Shown here: piece by piece, positions 46,844-56,147 of the stretch
How the letters are laid out: each line of letters opens with the position of its first letter
How positions within the stretch are numbered: position 1 is the stretch's first letter
Assembly: GCF_014195655.1 (NCBI RefSeq)
Contig: NZ_JACICD010000003.1
Coordinates: forward strand, 248,001 to 312,000
From: Ancylobacter tetraedralis
Lineage (GTDB): Bacteria; Pseudomonadota; Alphaproteobacteria; Rhizobiales; Xanthobacteraceae
Direction of reading: 5' to 3'
DNA: 64,000 bases
The notes under the pieces: generated by a model
Database searches by the model: none
What the model was told of the DNA's origin: nothing
The model's input: the letters and a program-made list of their open reading frames with translations, nothing else
Translations under genes and position numbers: made by a program

Positions 46844-49492
46844 ATGCGTCCCGCTGTTCGTGTCGCTGCCGCCGCCCTGGCGGTCGTCACGTCCGTGCAT
46901 GCTTTTGCGTGGTTTGCGATGCGGGAGCAGGTGAGCGCTCCCGCTGTGCCGGACCGCTTTGCCAGCATGTCCTTCGCGCCCTACGGCCGCGATGCCAATC
47001 CCGACAAGGGCCAGGGCACGACGGAGGCGCAGATCCGCGCCGACATCGATGCGGTGGCGCCCTACACCAAGGCGGTGCGCACCTATGCCTCCACCGGCGG
47101 GCTGGACATGGTGCCGCGCCTCGCCGCCGAGGACGGGCTGAAGGCCACCGTCGGCGCGTGGATCGACAAGGACGAAAAGCGCAACGAGGCGGAGATCGCC
47201 AACGCGCTCGACGCCGCGCGCAAGAATTCGAATGTCACGGGCATCGTGGTCGGCAACGAGTCGATCCTGCGCGCCGAAAAGACGCCCGAGGAACTGATCG
47301 CCATCATCCGCAAGGTGAAAAGCCAGACCAACGTCCCGGTAACGACCGGCGAGACGTGGGACGTCTGGATGGATCACCCTGAACTGGTATCCGCGGTCGA
47401 CTATATAGCCGCCCACATCCTGCCTTACTGGGAAGGCGTGCCCGCCAACCAGGTGGTCGATCGCTCGATCAACATCTATGAGCGCCTGCGCGCCGCCTAT
47501 CCCGGCAAGCGCATCGTCATCGCCGAGTTCGGCTGGCCGAGCGGCGGCTATAACCGCGACGGCGCGGTGCCCGGCGAGCTGGAACAGGCCCAGATCATCC
47601 GCGACTTCGCCGCCCGCGCCGATGCGCTCGGCATCGAATACAACCTGATCGAGGCGTTCGACGCCCCGTGGAAGAGCTTCGAGGGCAGCGTCGGCCAGTA
47701 TTGGGGCATTCTCGACGCCAACCGCGCGCCCAAGTTCCCGCTTTCCGGCCCGCTGGTCGCCTCCAACTATACCGAGACGGCCGCCATCGCGCTGCTGCTG
47801 GGCATCGCCTTCTCCATCCCCGTCTTCCGCATCGGCCGGCTCACCTTCACGCAGGCGGCCGTCATGTCGGGCGCCGCGGCGCTGGTCGGCGCATGGATCG
47901 CCACGGTCACGGACTACTGGCTTACCCACTATGTCGTGGGCGGCAACAAGGTCACCTTTGTCGCCAGCATCGTGCTGCTGGTGCCGCTGGTCGTGATCAT
48001 GCTGTACCGGGTCGAGGAACTCGCCACCATCGCCTTCGGCAAGACGCCGCAGCGCCTGCTGCGCAACGCTTCCGCCGCGATGCCGACCCGCACGCCCAAG
48101 GTCTCGATCCATATCCCGGCCTATAAGGAGCCGCCGGAGATGCTGAAGCAGACGCTGGACAGCGTCGCGCGGCTCAACTGGCCGAACTTCGAGTGCCTGG
48201 TCATCATCAACAACACGCCGGATCCCGCCTTCTGGGAGCCGATCGAGGCCCATTGCCGCGAGCTTGGCGATCGCTTCAAGTTCCTCAACCTGCCCAAGGT
48301 GGAAGGCTTCAAGGCCGGCGCGCTGCGCATCGCCATGCAGAAGACCGCGCCGGATGCCGAGATCATCGGCGTGATCGATGCCGACTATGTCGTCGATCCG
48401 AACTGGCTGCGCGACCTGGTGCCGACCTTCGAGGACCCCACCGTCGGCATCGTGCAGGCGCCGCAGGAGCACCGCGACGGCGATCGCAGCCTGATGCACG
48501 AGGCAATGAACGCCGAATATGCCGGCTTCTTCGACATCGGCATGGTCCAGCGCAACGAGCATGACGCCATCGTCGTGCACGGCACCATGTGCCTCATCCG
48601 CCGCGCCGCCATGGTCGAGGCCGGTGACTGGTCGAGCGACACGATCTGCGAGGACACCGATCTCGGCCTCTCCATCGTCGAGCGCGGCTGGAAGAGCCAG
48701 TACACCAACACCCGCTACGGCTGGGGCCTGCTGCCGGACGACTTCGCCTCGTTCAAGAAGCAGCGGCACCGCTGGGCCTATGGCGGCATGCAGATCGTCA
48801 AGAAGCACTGGCGCAACATGCTGCCCAACGGAGGCACCCGCCTCTCCTCGGCGCAGCGTCGCGAGTTCAGCATCGGCTGGGTCTCTTGGCTCGGCTCGGA
48901 GAGCATCGGCGCGCTGGCGGCCGTCCTGTCGCTCGCCTGGGTGCCCTTCGTGCTCGGCCTCGGCATCGCGGTGCCGGCGCGCATCCTCACCGTGCCGATC
49001 GTGTTCTGCTTCGGCATCTACGTGCTGCATTTCTGCGCGCTCTACCGGCTGCGTGTCGCCACCACCCCACTGCGCATGCTGGGTGCGGCCATCGCCGCCA
49101 TGGCGGTGCAGTTTACCGTGGCCAAGGCGGTCTATGATGGCTTCCGCTACAAGGACCTCGCCTTCGCCCGCACCGCCAAGGGCAGTTGGCTGGCCAATGC
49201 CGCCCGCGCCTTCCCGGCGCTGCCGGAAGCGGTGATCGGCGGCGGGCTGCTGCTCTCGGCCATCGCGCTGCGCATGACCAACTGGCATGCCGTGGTGGAG
49301 ATCAACCTGTTTGCCCTCGCGCTGGCGGTGCAGTCCCTGCCCTTCCTCGCCGCCGCCTTCATCGGCTGGCTGGAAGGCTCGCCGCTGAACCTGTTCGCCA
49401 CCTGGCGTGCGATGGGCGCCCGCGCCCAGGCCCTGCTGCCCGGCCGCGCGATCCGCGATAGCCAGCCGGTGACGGAGAAGGCCCGCTCCTGA
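46844..49492 (+). CDS. beta-1,3-glucan synthase: GH17-like domain fused to GT2 glycosyltransferase
   Basis: An 882-residue inner-membrane protein. After an N-terminal helix (about 5-25) comes a periplasmic GH17-like domain (40-300) with Glu139 (VVGNES) and Glu228 (IVIAEFGWPSGG) retained. Two to three membrane helices (about 310-390) lead to the cytosolic GT2 domain (about 418-660) with PAYKEPPEML, DAD (512-514), CEDTD (602-606) and the QRHRW box (640-644), followed by four or more helices. This is the plan of Bradyrhizobium NdvB-type cyclic beta-glucan synthases, with polymerisation inside and ring closure or transglycosylation outside. Start ATG at 46844. A clear terminator follows. Confidence 0.9.
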   Translation: MRPAVRVAAAALAVVTSVHAFAWFAMREQVSAPAVPDRFASMSFAPYGRDANPDKGQGTTEAQIRADIDAVAPYTKAVRTYASTGGLDMVPRLAAEDGLKATVGAWIDKDEKRNEAEIANALDAARKNSNVTGIVVGNESILRAEKTPEELIAIIRKVKSQTNVPVTTGETWDVWMDHPELVSAVDYIAAHILPYWEGVPANQVVDRSINIYERLRAAYPGKRIVIAEFGWPSGGYNRDGAVPGELEQAQIIRDFAARADALGIEYNLIEAFDAPWKSFEGSVGQYWGILDANRAPKFPLSGPLVASNYTETAAIALLLGIAFSIPVFRIGRLTFTQAAVMSGAAALVGAWIATVTDYWLTHYVVGGNKVTFVASIVLLVPLVVIMLYRVEELATIAFGKTPQRLLRNASAAMPTRTPKVSIHIPAYKEPPEMLKQTLDSVARLNWPNFECLVIINNTPDPAFWEPIEAHCRELGDRFKFLNLPKVEGFKAGALRIAMQKTAPDAEIIGVIDADYVVDPNWLRDLVPTFEDPTVGIVQAPQEHRDGDRSLMHEAMNAEYAGFFDIGMVQRNEHDAIVVHGTMCLIRRAAMVEAGDWSSDTICEDTDLGLSIVERGWKSQYTNTRYGWGLLPDDFASFKKQRHRWAYGGMQIVKKHWRNMLPNGGTRLSSAQRREFSIGWVSWLGSESIGALAAVLSLAWVPFVLGLGIAVPARILTVPIVFCFGIYVLHFCALYRLRVATTPLRMLGAAIAAMAVQFTVAKAVYDGFRYKDLAFARTAKGSWLANAARAFPALPEAVIGGGLLLSAIALRMTNWHAVVEINLFALALAVQSLPFLAAAFIGWLEGSPLNLFATWRAMGARAQALLPGRAIRDSQPVTEKARS

Positions 49493-49517
49493 CCGCAACG
49501 GATCGGCACACCTGACG

Positions 49518-49549
49518 AAAAAGGCCCGGGAGCGATCCCGGGCCTTTTT
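49518..49549. terminator. bidirectional Rho-independent terminator
   Basis: GGCCCGGGA (49523-49531), loop GCGA, TCCCGGGCC (49536-49544), then TTTTT; the opposite side has AAAAA before the stem, so it works for both the glucan synthase (+) and the VOC gene (-). Confidence 0.92.
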
Positions 49550-49576
49550 CCGTTTGCCGTCCGCGCGTGGCCGGCG

Positions 49577-50452
49577 TCAGGCCGCCGGCTCGAAGACCAG
49601 CGTGGCGCCGAGGCCGGCCTGGGCGCTGATGACGATGATGCCCTCGATCTCCTCGGCCGCCATGCGCGAAGAGGCGACGCGCTTGCGGGCCTTGTCGATA
49701 TCGGACACGGCGAAGCGGGTCGCGACCAGGCGCAGCCCTTCCTCGGGCGGCGCCGCGACGCCGAAACGCTCGGTGAACAGCGCGTGGCTCATCAGGTCGA
49801 CATCGCCGCGCGGTGTCTTGGCGATGTGCCAGCCATCCACCGCGCGGCGGAAGGGCGCATCGGTGAAGGCGGCGAGGAAGGGCAGGTGACGCTCCGGCTC
49901 GGCGGCCGCCAGCACCACGCCCGCGACGCCGGTCGTGGTGTTCATGTGCCGCTGCAGGTCGGGCGCCCAGAAATTCTCCGGCCGCAGCTGCTTGCAGGTG
50001 AAGAAGCCGGTATGCGGCGAGGCCGGATCGCGCGCATAGGCGAGGGTGAACGCCACCTCCACATCCGATCCATCGGGCCGCTTGCCGGTGCGGGCAAAGT
50101 CGAACAGCTCGAATCCCCCGAAGCCCTCGGTGTCGAACGCCTCCTTGTCGGCCGCGGGATCGCGCCCTTCCAGCACGAGCATGGAGAGCCCCTGCCCCAC
50201 ATCGTCGAGAAAATCGCGGTTGAAGGCGCCGAAGGAGAACTTGCCGTCCTCGTGAGGGGGAATCGCCTCGGGGTCGGCGACCTCCAGCAGCTCGACGAAG
50301 AAGCCCGGCGTCTGGATCAGCCGGTTATGCGTGCCCCAGGGATGGCGATTGCGCGCCCCCACGGTGAAGCCCAACATGTCGTAGAGTTCCCCTGCGGCCT
50401 CCAGATCACGGACGACATGGACGACATGATCGAGACCTCGAGCCACCGGCAC
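49577..50452 (-). CDS. VOC-superfamily (glyoxalase-like) protein
   Basis: A 291-residue protein with a start GTG at 50452. The N-terminal LDHVVHVVRDLEAAGELYDMLGF is the typical glyoxalase-like half, and a second betaalphabetabetabeta unit follows from about residue 165 (GVAGVVLAAAEPE). Such two-module proteins are metal-dependent dioxygenase- or glyoxalase-like, but I cannot name a substrate. Monocistronic, ends at a shared terminator. Confidence 0.85.
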   Translation of the reverse strand: MPVARGLDHVVHVVRDLEAAGELYDMLGFTVGARNRHPWGTHNRLIQTPGFFVELLEVADPEAIPPHEDGKFSFGAFNRDFLDDVGQGLSMLVLEGRDPAADKEAFDTEGFGGFELFDFARTGKRPDGSDVEVAFTLAYARDPASPHTGFFTCKQLRPENFWAPDLQRHMNTTTGVAGVVLAAAEPERHLPFLAAFTDAPFRRAVDGWHIAKTPRGDVDLMSHALFTERFGVAAPPEEGLRLVATRFAVSDIDKARKRVASSRMAAEEIEGIIVISAQAGLGATLVFEPAA

Positions 50453-50784
50453 GTTCCTTCATTCAGAACCCGTTCCGCTCAGGATGCGAGCACCTGATCA
50501 AAAACGGCTCTTGTTTCAAGAGCTTGAGCCTGATCCCTCGGGATCACGCCAGGGGATCGGCGGCGCCCAGGTCGCACCGGCCGAGACTTCACGAATCCCG
50601 TGGATGAGAGCACGGGGCGGAGGGGCGAGGCAACGACGTCCGGGCCACACACGTGGGCAAACGTGCCTCGGACGCGCGTTCCTTGACGCTCGGCTTATGC
50701 GGCCGGCGCACACTCCCGATCGAAAAACTACGCGGCACGGGCCAAATCTGGCGTCGCGGGCCCTTTGGTCCGAGGGAGTTGACA
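50453..50784. other. 332-nt region without a confident gene
   Basis: Between the VOC gene (transcribed left) and the 52-codon ORF. It contains GCTCTTG-TTT-CAAGAGC (50507-50523), a perfect 7-bp inverted repeat that could be an operator for the VOC gene, and a short GATCC/GGATC hairpin (about 50532-50544). TTGACG near 50682 might be a -35 box for the plus strand but no good -10 is seen. Confidence 0.4.
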
Positions 50785-50943
50785 ATGTTCCGCCTGTTGC
50801 ACCGCTGGCTTCTCGACGCGTTCAAACGCCTCGACAGCCGTTTCACCGATGCCGCCACACTGCATGGCCGCTACTGCGTGAGCGACGCCAAGCTGCGCCA
50901 CCGCGGCCTCAGCCAAGCCGCGGCACGGGTGGCTGGCCATTGA
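50785..50943 (+). CDS. possible 52-residue protein
   Basis: A short ORF with ATG at 50785, preceded by GAGGGAG about 9 nt upstream. The product is basic and begins with an amphipathic MFRLLHRWLLDAFKRL helix; one Cys is present. It overlaps the end of convergent eutC by 35 bp. I know of no family; the ribosome binding site is the main support. It may be spurious. Confidence 0.4.
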   Translation: MFRLLHRWLLDAFKRLDSRFTDAATLHGRYCVSDAKLRHRGLSQAAARVAGH

Positions 50944-51760
50944 CCAGGAGCAGGTCGCTCTCGTCCTTCAGGCTCACGCCGGTCAGCTGCCGCGCCAGCG
51001 CCTGCTCCAGCAGCCAGGCCAGCTTGAAGGCGGCCTGATCGTGTGAGAGCCCCTCGCCGCGCACATTGGAGATGCAATTGCGCTCGGCATCGGTGCGCCC
51101 GGCGCGCGGCGCGAAGGTGAGGTAGAGGCCGAGGCTGTCGGGCGAGGAAAGCCCGGGCCGCTCGCCGATCAGCACCACCACGGCCGCCGCCCGCAGCGCC
51201 TCGCCCACCTCGTCGCCCAGCGCGACCCGCGCCTGGCTGGCGATCACCACCGGGGCGACTCGCCATCCCGCCGCCGCGATGCGCGCCTGAAAGGCGGTGA
51301 GAAACGGCACGGCCTGCGCGTGAATCGCGGTGGAGGACAGCCCGTCCGCAACCACGATGGCGAGGTCCACGGGGTCGAACTCGCCGGCGCGCAGCACGGC
51401 GCGGCTCGCGTCCGACAGGCGGCGGCCAAGATCGGGACGGCGCAGATAGGCGTCGCGCGCCGGCGCGGCGGAGGCGAGTTCGAGCGTCTCGAAGCCCAGC
51501 CCGGCGATCTCACCCGCCATGCGCGCGGAATCGAAGGGGGCGTGCACGGCGTCGCGCGCCTGCGCGTGGGCGAGCGCGAAGCGCAGCACCTCGCGGGTCG
51601 GCAGCCCGGCCCCCACCCGGCCGAGCGCGATTCGCGCGGGAGTGATGCCGGCCAGCCGGCTCCACGAATCCTCGATGCGATATTCCCCGCCCTCGATTAC
51701 GTGATCGGCCGGCGGCACCGGGTCGTTCGCCGGCTCAACTTCCATCTCCGGCCGGCTCAT
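50909..51760 (-). CDS. eutC: ethanolamine ammonia-lyase small subunit
   Basis: A 283-residue subunit of the adenosylcobalamin-dependent enzyme that converts ethanolamine to acetaldehyde and ammonia. Recognisable segments are ARIALGRVGAGLPTREVLRF, DLAIVVADGLSSTAIHAQA, SLGLYLTFAPRAGRTDAERNC and SNVRGEGLSHDQAAFKLAWL. The ATG overlaps the eutB stop by 4 nt. No microcompartment shell or eutA reactivase genes are nearby. Confidence 0.95.
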   Translation of the reverse strand: MSRPEMEVEPANDPVPPADHVIEGGEYRIEDSWSRLAGITPARIALGRVGAGLPTREVLRFALAHAQARDAVHAPFDSARMAGEIAGLGFETLELASAAPARDAYLRRPDLGRRLSDASRAVLRAGEFDPVDLAIVVADGLSSTAIHAQAVPFLTAFQARIAAAGWRVAPVVIASQARVALGDEVGEALRAAAVVVLIGERPGLSSPDSLGLYLTFAPRAGRTDAERNCISNVRGEGLSHDQAAFKLAWLLEQALARQLTGVSLKDESDLLLVNGQPPVPRLG

Positions 51761-53145
51761 GCCGCCAGCTCCCGCGCGGCCGCGAGCAGCGGGTGATTGC
51801 CGCGCTGCGTCTTCAGCCGTCCGTCCGGCCCGGTAATACCCATGGCCTGCAGCCACGCCTCGAATTCCGGCGCCCGCTTCAAGCCCAGCACCTCGCGCAG
51901 GTAAAGCTGATCGTGGAACGAGGTGGACTGGTAGTTCAGCATCACGTCGTCCGAACCGGGAATGCCCATGATGTAGGTGACGCCGGCGGCGCCGAGCAGC
52001 GTCATCAGCGTGTCCATGTCGTCCTGGTCCGCCTCGGCATGGTTGGTGTAACAGACGTCGCAGCCCAGCGGCACGCCCATCAGCTTGCCGCAGAAATGGT
52101 CTTCCAGCCCGGCCCGGATGATCTGCTTGCCGTCATAGAGATATTCCGGCCCGATGAAGCCGACCACGGTGTTCACCAGGAGCGGCTTGAACGGGCGGGC
52201 CACCGCATAGGCGCGGGCCTCCAGCGTCTGCTGGTCGACGCCGTGATGGGCATTGGCCGAGAGCGCGGAGCCCTGCCCGGTCTCGAAATACATCACGTTG
52301 TCGCCCAGCGTGCCGCGCTTGAGCGACAGCGCCGCCTCGTGGCCTTCCCGCAGCACGGCGAGATCGATGCCGAAGGAGGCGTTGGCGGCCTGCGTCCCGG
52401 CGATGGACTGGAACACGAGATCCACCGGCACGCCGCGATTGATCACCTCGGTCGAGGTGGTGACATGGGTGAGCACGCAGGCCTGCGTGGGAATGTCGAA
52501 GCGCTGGATGATGCCGTCGATCAGCCTCAAGAGTTCGCTCAGCACCGGCAGGCTGTCGGAAGCGGGGTTGATGCCGATCACCGCATCGCCGCAGCCATAG
52601 AGCAGGCCGTCGAGGATAGAGGCCGTCACGCCCGCGGGATCGTCGGTCGGGTGGTTCGGCTGCAGGCGCACCGCCATCGTGCCGGGCAGGCCGATCGTGT
52701 TGCGGAATTTGGTGACCACGCGGCACTTCTTCGCCACCGCGATGAGGTCCTGGTTGCGCATCAGCTTGGACACCGCCGCCGCCATTTCCGGCGTCACCCC
52801 CGGCGCGAGCGCGGCGAGCACCTCGCTGGTCGCCACGCCAGAGAGCAGGAAGTCGCGGAAATCGCCGACATTCATGTGCGAGATCGGCCGGAAGGCCGCC
52901 GCGTCATGCGTGTCGATGATCAGCCGCGTGACCTCGTCGGTCTCGTAAGGTACCAGCGCCTCGCTGAGGAAGGTCGCGAGCGGCACCTCGGCGAGGCACA
53001 TGCGGGCGGCGACGTTCTCCTCCGCGGAAGCCGCCGCGACGCCGGCCAGCATGTCGCCCGAGCGCAGCGGCGTCGCCTTCGCCATCAGGTCCCGGAGATC
53101 GGCGAAGAGATAGGTCTGCGGCCCGACGACGTGGCGATACGGCAT
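51757..53145 (-). CDS. eutB: ethanolamine ammonia-lyase large subunit
   Basis: A 462-residue catalytic TIM-barrel subunit. Start ATG at 53145, preceded by AGGAGCG. Family segments include LIIDTHDAAAFRPISHMNVG, GLPGTMAVRLQPNHPTDDP, GCGDAVIGINPASD, QSIAGTQAANASFGIDL, FETGQGSALSANAHHGVDQQ and CDVCYTNHAEADQDDMD. Together with EutC it lets the cell use ethanolamine mainly as a nitrogen source. A B12 supply is required. Confidence 0.96.
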   Translation of the reverse strand: MPYRHVVGPQTYLFADLRDLMAKATPLRSGDMLAGVAAASAEENVAARMCLAEVPLATFLSEALVPYETDEVTRLIIDTHDAAAFRPISHMNVGDFRDFLLSGVATSEVLAALAPGVTPEMAAAVSKLMRNQDLIAVAKKCRVVTKFRNTIGLPGTMAVRLQPNHPTDDPAGVTASILDGLLYGCGDAVIGINPASDSLPVLSELLRLIDGIIQRFDIPTQACVLTHVTTSTEVINRGVPVDLVFQSIAGTQAANASFGIDLAVLREGHEAALSLKRGTLGDNVMYFETGQGSALSANAHHGVDQQTLEARAYAVARPFKPLLVNTVVGFIGPEYLYDGKQIIRAGLEDHFCGKLMGVPLGCDVCYTNHAEADQDDMDTLMTLLGAAGVTYIMGIPGSDDVMLNYQSTSFHDQLYLREVLGLKRAPEFEAWLQAMGITGPDGRLKTQRGNHPLLAAARELAA

Positions 53146-53327
53146 GGCGGTGCGCTCCTCCCGGCGCCCGCCCAAATCGGCGCCGTGATGAAAATGTACT
53201 CCGGCTGTTCCCCGCCGGCAAAGGTCCGTTGCGGTGGTGGATGGTATGCCACTGGCTGGACGGCAGGCCGGCGACGGGCTACACGCCCGCCAAACATCCG
53301 CGCCAAGCTATTGGGGAGACGCGAGCC

Positions 53328-54074
53328 ATGGCGACCTTCATTCTCATCCACGGCTCCTGGCATTGGGGCGGCTGCTTCCAGAAGGTGGCGAACCTTCTCG
53401 GCGCCGCCGGCCATGCGGTGATCGCGCCCGACCTCGCCAGCCACGGCTTCGACCCCACGCCCACCGCCGCCGTCGCCGACATCACCGAATACGCGGCCCC
53501 GGTGCGCGCCGCGCTGGAGGATATCGAGGGCCGGGCCATCCTGGTCGGCCATTCGGTCGGCGGGGCGACCTGCACCTGGCTCGGCGAGGAAATGCCCGAG
53601 CGGATCGCCGCGCTGGTCTACCTCACCGGCTTCATGGCGCCGAACGGCAGGACCGCGCGCGATTTCGTCATGACGCCGGCCTATCTCAAGGACCCCGCCA
53701 TCGTGGAGACGCAGGGCATGCTGCGGCTCGGCAAGGAAGGCCTCGGCCTCGACCTGACCAAGCGCGACCTCATTGCCCGCTCGCTCTATTCCGATTGCAC
53801 CGCGCACGACATCGAGCGGGCGCTGCCCAACCTCGTGCGCGTCACCCCGCACGCCCCCTTCACCGCCGTCTCCGCCATCACGCCGGCGCGCTACGGGCGG
53901 CTGCGGCGGCATTACATCGAGTGCCTGAGGGATCGCGGCCTGCCGCTGGCGGTACAGCGCGACATGCAGGCGGCGGTGCCGGGCGCGCATGTCCACGCGC
54001 TCGACACCGGCCACTCGCCCTTCCTCAGCGCCCCCGAGGCGGTGGCCGACATCCTGCTCGACATCGCGGGGTGA
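53328..54074 (+). CDS. alpha/beta hydrolase (esterase-like)
   Basis: A 248-residue cytosolic alpha/beta hydrolase, no leader. Oxyanion segment ILIHGSWHWGG, nucleophile elbow GHSVGG (about residue 81), and catalytic His in DTGHSPFLS (about 229). It resembles plant-type hydroxynitrile lyase/salicylate esterase-like members (MATFILIHGSWHGG type), often of unknown substrate. Start ATG at 53328 after GGGGAGACG. Stands alone between eutB and the ABC genes. Confidence 0.88.
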   Translation: MATFILIHGSWHWGGCFQKVANLLGAAGHAVIAPDLASHGFDPTPTAAVADITEYAAPVRAALEDIEGRAILVGHSVGGATCTWLGEEMPERIAALVYLTGFMAPNGRTARDFVMTPAYLKDPAIVETQGMLRLGKEGLGLDLTKRDLIARSLYSDCTAHDIERALPNLVRVTPHAPFTAVSAITPARYGRLRRHYIECLRDRGLPLAVQRDMQAAVPGAHVHALDTGHSPFLSAPEAVADILLDIAG

Positions 54075-54130
54075 GGTGGGCGCCGCCGGCCGTTGGACCA
54101 GCGTTGTCGGGCGGAGGTTTCGTCACGCGA

Positions 54131-54240
54131 TTCCCTCTCCACGTTAGGGAGAGGCGGCCCGCGCGGCGGGTCGATGAGGGCTACGTGCTCGCGGCGGGGC
54201 GCCCGTCACCCAAATGGGGAGAGGGCGCGCCGCGCCCTCG
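54131..54240. repeat. GC-rich palindromic intergenic repeat (copy after hydrolase)
   Basis: CCTCTCC-ACGTTAG-GGAGAGG (54134-54154) followed later by GGGGAGAGGG and the 9-bp palindrome GAGGGCGCG/CGCGCCCTC (54221-54239). Same family as the copy at 38421. It lies in the convergent gap between the hydrolase and the substrate-binding protein genes. Confidence 0.7.
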
Positions 54241-54291
54241 GTTATAGGGCGGCACGCAAGCCGGGCGGCGGCGGTGCTCAGGCGATATCCC

Positions 54292-55320
54292 TTACTGGCT
54301 CTTCGCCTTGGCGAGGAACGAGCCGTCGAAGGTCTTCGACAGGTCGATGCTGGCGGGATCGATGGTCGGATCGGTGGTGGCGATGAGGTTGAGCGCCGCC
54401 TTGCGGCTGGCATCGTCAATGTTGCCATCGGTGGAGAATGACGGCCGCGAGGCGTTGAACGCCTTGATATAGAGCGCCTTGTCGCCCAGCCAGTATTCCT
54501 CCGGCACCGCCGCCGCGACTTCTTCCGGCGTGGCCTTTTCCAGCCATTTCAGCGTGCGGTAGAAGGCGTTGGTCAGCGCCTGCACGGTCTTCGGATTGGC
54601 CTGGATGAAGCTCTCCTTGAAATAGAGCACGGCCGCCGGGTTCATGGCGCCGAACAGCTGCTCCGTGCCCTCCGTGGTGCGGGTGTCGATCAGCACGTTG
54701 ATCAGCCCGAGTTCGTCCAGCTTGGAGATGACCGGATCGAGATGCGAAATCGCGTCGATCTCGCCTTTCTGCATCGCCGCGACCCCGGAGGCGCCGCCGC
54801 CCACGCCGATGAACGAGGCATCGTCCTGCTTCAGTCCGGCCTTGGCGAAGGCATATTGCACCAGGATGTGGGTGGAGGAACCGGGCGCGGTCACGCCGAT
54901 ATTCTTGCCCTTGAGATCCGCGACGGTCTTGATCTTGTCGGCCTCGGACTTGCGCACCGCCAGCACGATGCCGGGATAGCGGCCGAGATCGATGACGGCG
55001 CGGATGTCCTGCTTCTTCTGCTGCATGCGGATCGTGTGCTCGAAGGCACCGGTCACGCCGTCCACCGAGCCGCCGATCAGCGCCTGCAGCGACTTGGCGC
55101 CGCCGCCGAAATCGTTGATCTCGACGGTCAGCCCCTCATCCTTGAAATAGCCGAGCCGCTCGGCCAGGGTGAGCGGGAGATAATAGAGCAGCGGCTTTCC
55201 GCCGACGCCGATGGTCAGGTTGGGCTTCTCCACATCGGCCGCCTGCGCCGCGCCGAGCCCCGGGAACGCAATCGCCGGGAACAAAAGGCTCGCGGCCAGC
55301 AGCAGAATTCGCATCTTCAT
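54292..55320 (-). CDS. ABC transporter substrate-binding protein, NitT/TauT type
   Basis: A 342-residue periplasmic protein. The Sec leader ends in AAQAAD (about residue 28). The mature part has the NMT1/ThiY-like features VGGKPLLYYLPLTLAERLGYFKDEGL, DFGGGAKSLQALIGGSVD and GVTAPGSSTHILVQYAFAKAGL. Family members bind nitrate, sulfonates, pyrimidine precursors or aromatic acids. First base of the start at 55320; permease gene 32 nt upstream. Confidence 0.9.
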   Translation of the reverse strand: MKMRILLLAASLLFPAIAFPGLGAAQAADVEKPNLTIGVGGKPLLYYLPLTLAERLGYFKDEGLTVEINDFGGGAKSLQALIGGSVDGVTGAFEHTIRMQQKKQDIRAVIDLGRYPGIVLAVRKSEADKIKTVADLKGKNIGVTAPGSSTHILVQYAFAKAGLKQDDASFIGVGGGASGVAAMQKGEIDAISHLDPVISKLDELGLINVLIDTRTTEGTEQLFGAMNPAAVLYFKESFIQANPKTVQALTNAFYRTLKWLEKATPEEVAAAVPEEYWLGDKALYIKAFNASRPSFSTDGNIDDASRKAALNLIATTDPTIDPASIDLSKTFDGSFLAKAKSQ

Positions 55321-55352
55321 GTCTTTCCTCCCTTTTCTTGTCGGATGAGGGG

Positions 55353-56147
55353 TCAATTCTCTTCGCTGGCGGCCTGCGGGCGCCACACGAGAAGGCGTCG
55401 CTCGACGCGCGTCACGAACCAGTCGATCACCAGCACGAAGGCGGCGAGAATGAACATGCCGGCGAACACGCCGGTCACGTCGAACACGCCCTCGGCCTGG
55501 TGAATGAGATAACCCAGCCCCGCCGACGAGCCGAGATATTCGCCGACCACGGCGCCGACCAGCGCGAAGCCGACCGCCGTGTGCAGCGAGGAGAACATCC
55601 ACGACATGGCCGAGGGCCAATAGACATTGCGGAACAGCTGGCGCTCGCTCATCCCCATCATGCGCGCATTGGCGAGCACCACGGGGCTCACCTCCTTCAC
55701 GCCCTGATAGACGTTGAAGAACACGATGAAGAACACCAGCGTCACGCCCAGCGCCACCTTGGACCAGATGCCGAGCCCCAGCCACAGCATGAAGATCGGC
55801 GCCAGCACCACGCGCGGCAGGGCGTTGAACATCTTCACATAGGGGTCGAACACCGCCGCCACGACAGGCTTGCGGGCGAACCAGAAGCCGATGACCACGC
55901 CGCCGGCCGAGCCGATGACGAAGGCCAGCACGGTTTCCGTCAGCGTGATCCACAGGTGCTTCCAGATGGTGCCGGAGACGAACAGCTGCACCACGCGCGA
56001 CAGCACGTCCCACGGCTTGGAGAAAAAGAACTCGGGCAGCAGATAGTCGCCACCGATCGGCACGGTCGCGCCAACCTGCCAGATGGCGAGCGCGACCACC
56101 GCGACGAGAATCTGCAGGAGCAGCAGCTTGGCGGGATGCAGCTTCAT
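55353..56147 (-). CDS. ABC transporter permease, SsuC/TauC type
   Basis: A 264-residue inner-membrane protein with about six helices and the EAA-like loop ANARMMGMSERQLFRNVYWPSAM (about 160-182). It pairs with the ATPase, whose stop overlaps its ATG by one base, and with the binding protein downstream. Confidence 0.92.
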   Translation of the reverse strand: MKLHPAKLLLLQILVAVVALAIWQVGATVPIGGDYLLPEFFFSKPWDVLSRVVQLFVSGTIWKHLWITLTETVLAFVIGSAGGVVIGFWFARKPVVAAVFDPYVKMFNALPRVVLAPIFMLWLGLGIWSKVALGVTLVFFIVFFNVYQGVKEVSPVVLANARMMGMSERQLFRNVYWPSAMSWMFSSLHTAVGFALVGAVVGEYLGSSAGLGYLIHQAEGVFDVTGVFAGMFILAAFVLVIDWFVTRVERRLLVWRPQAASEEN

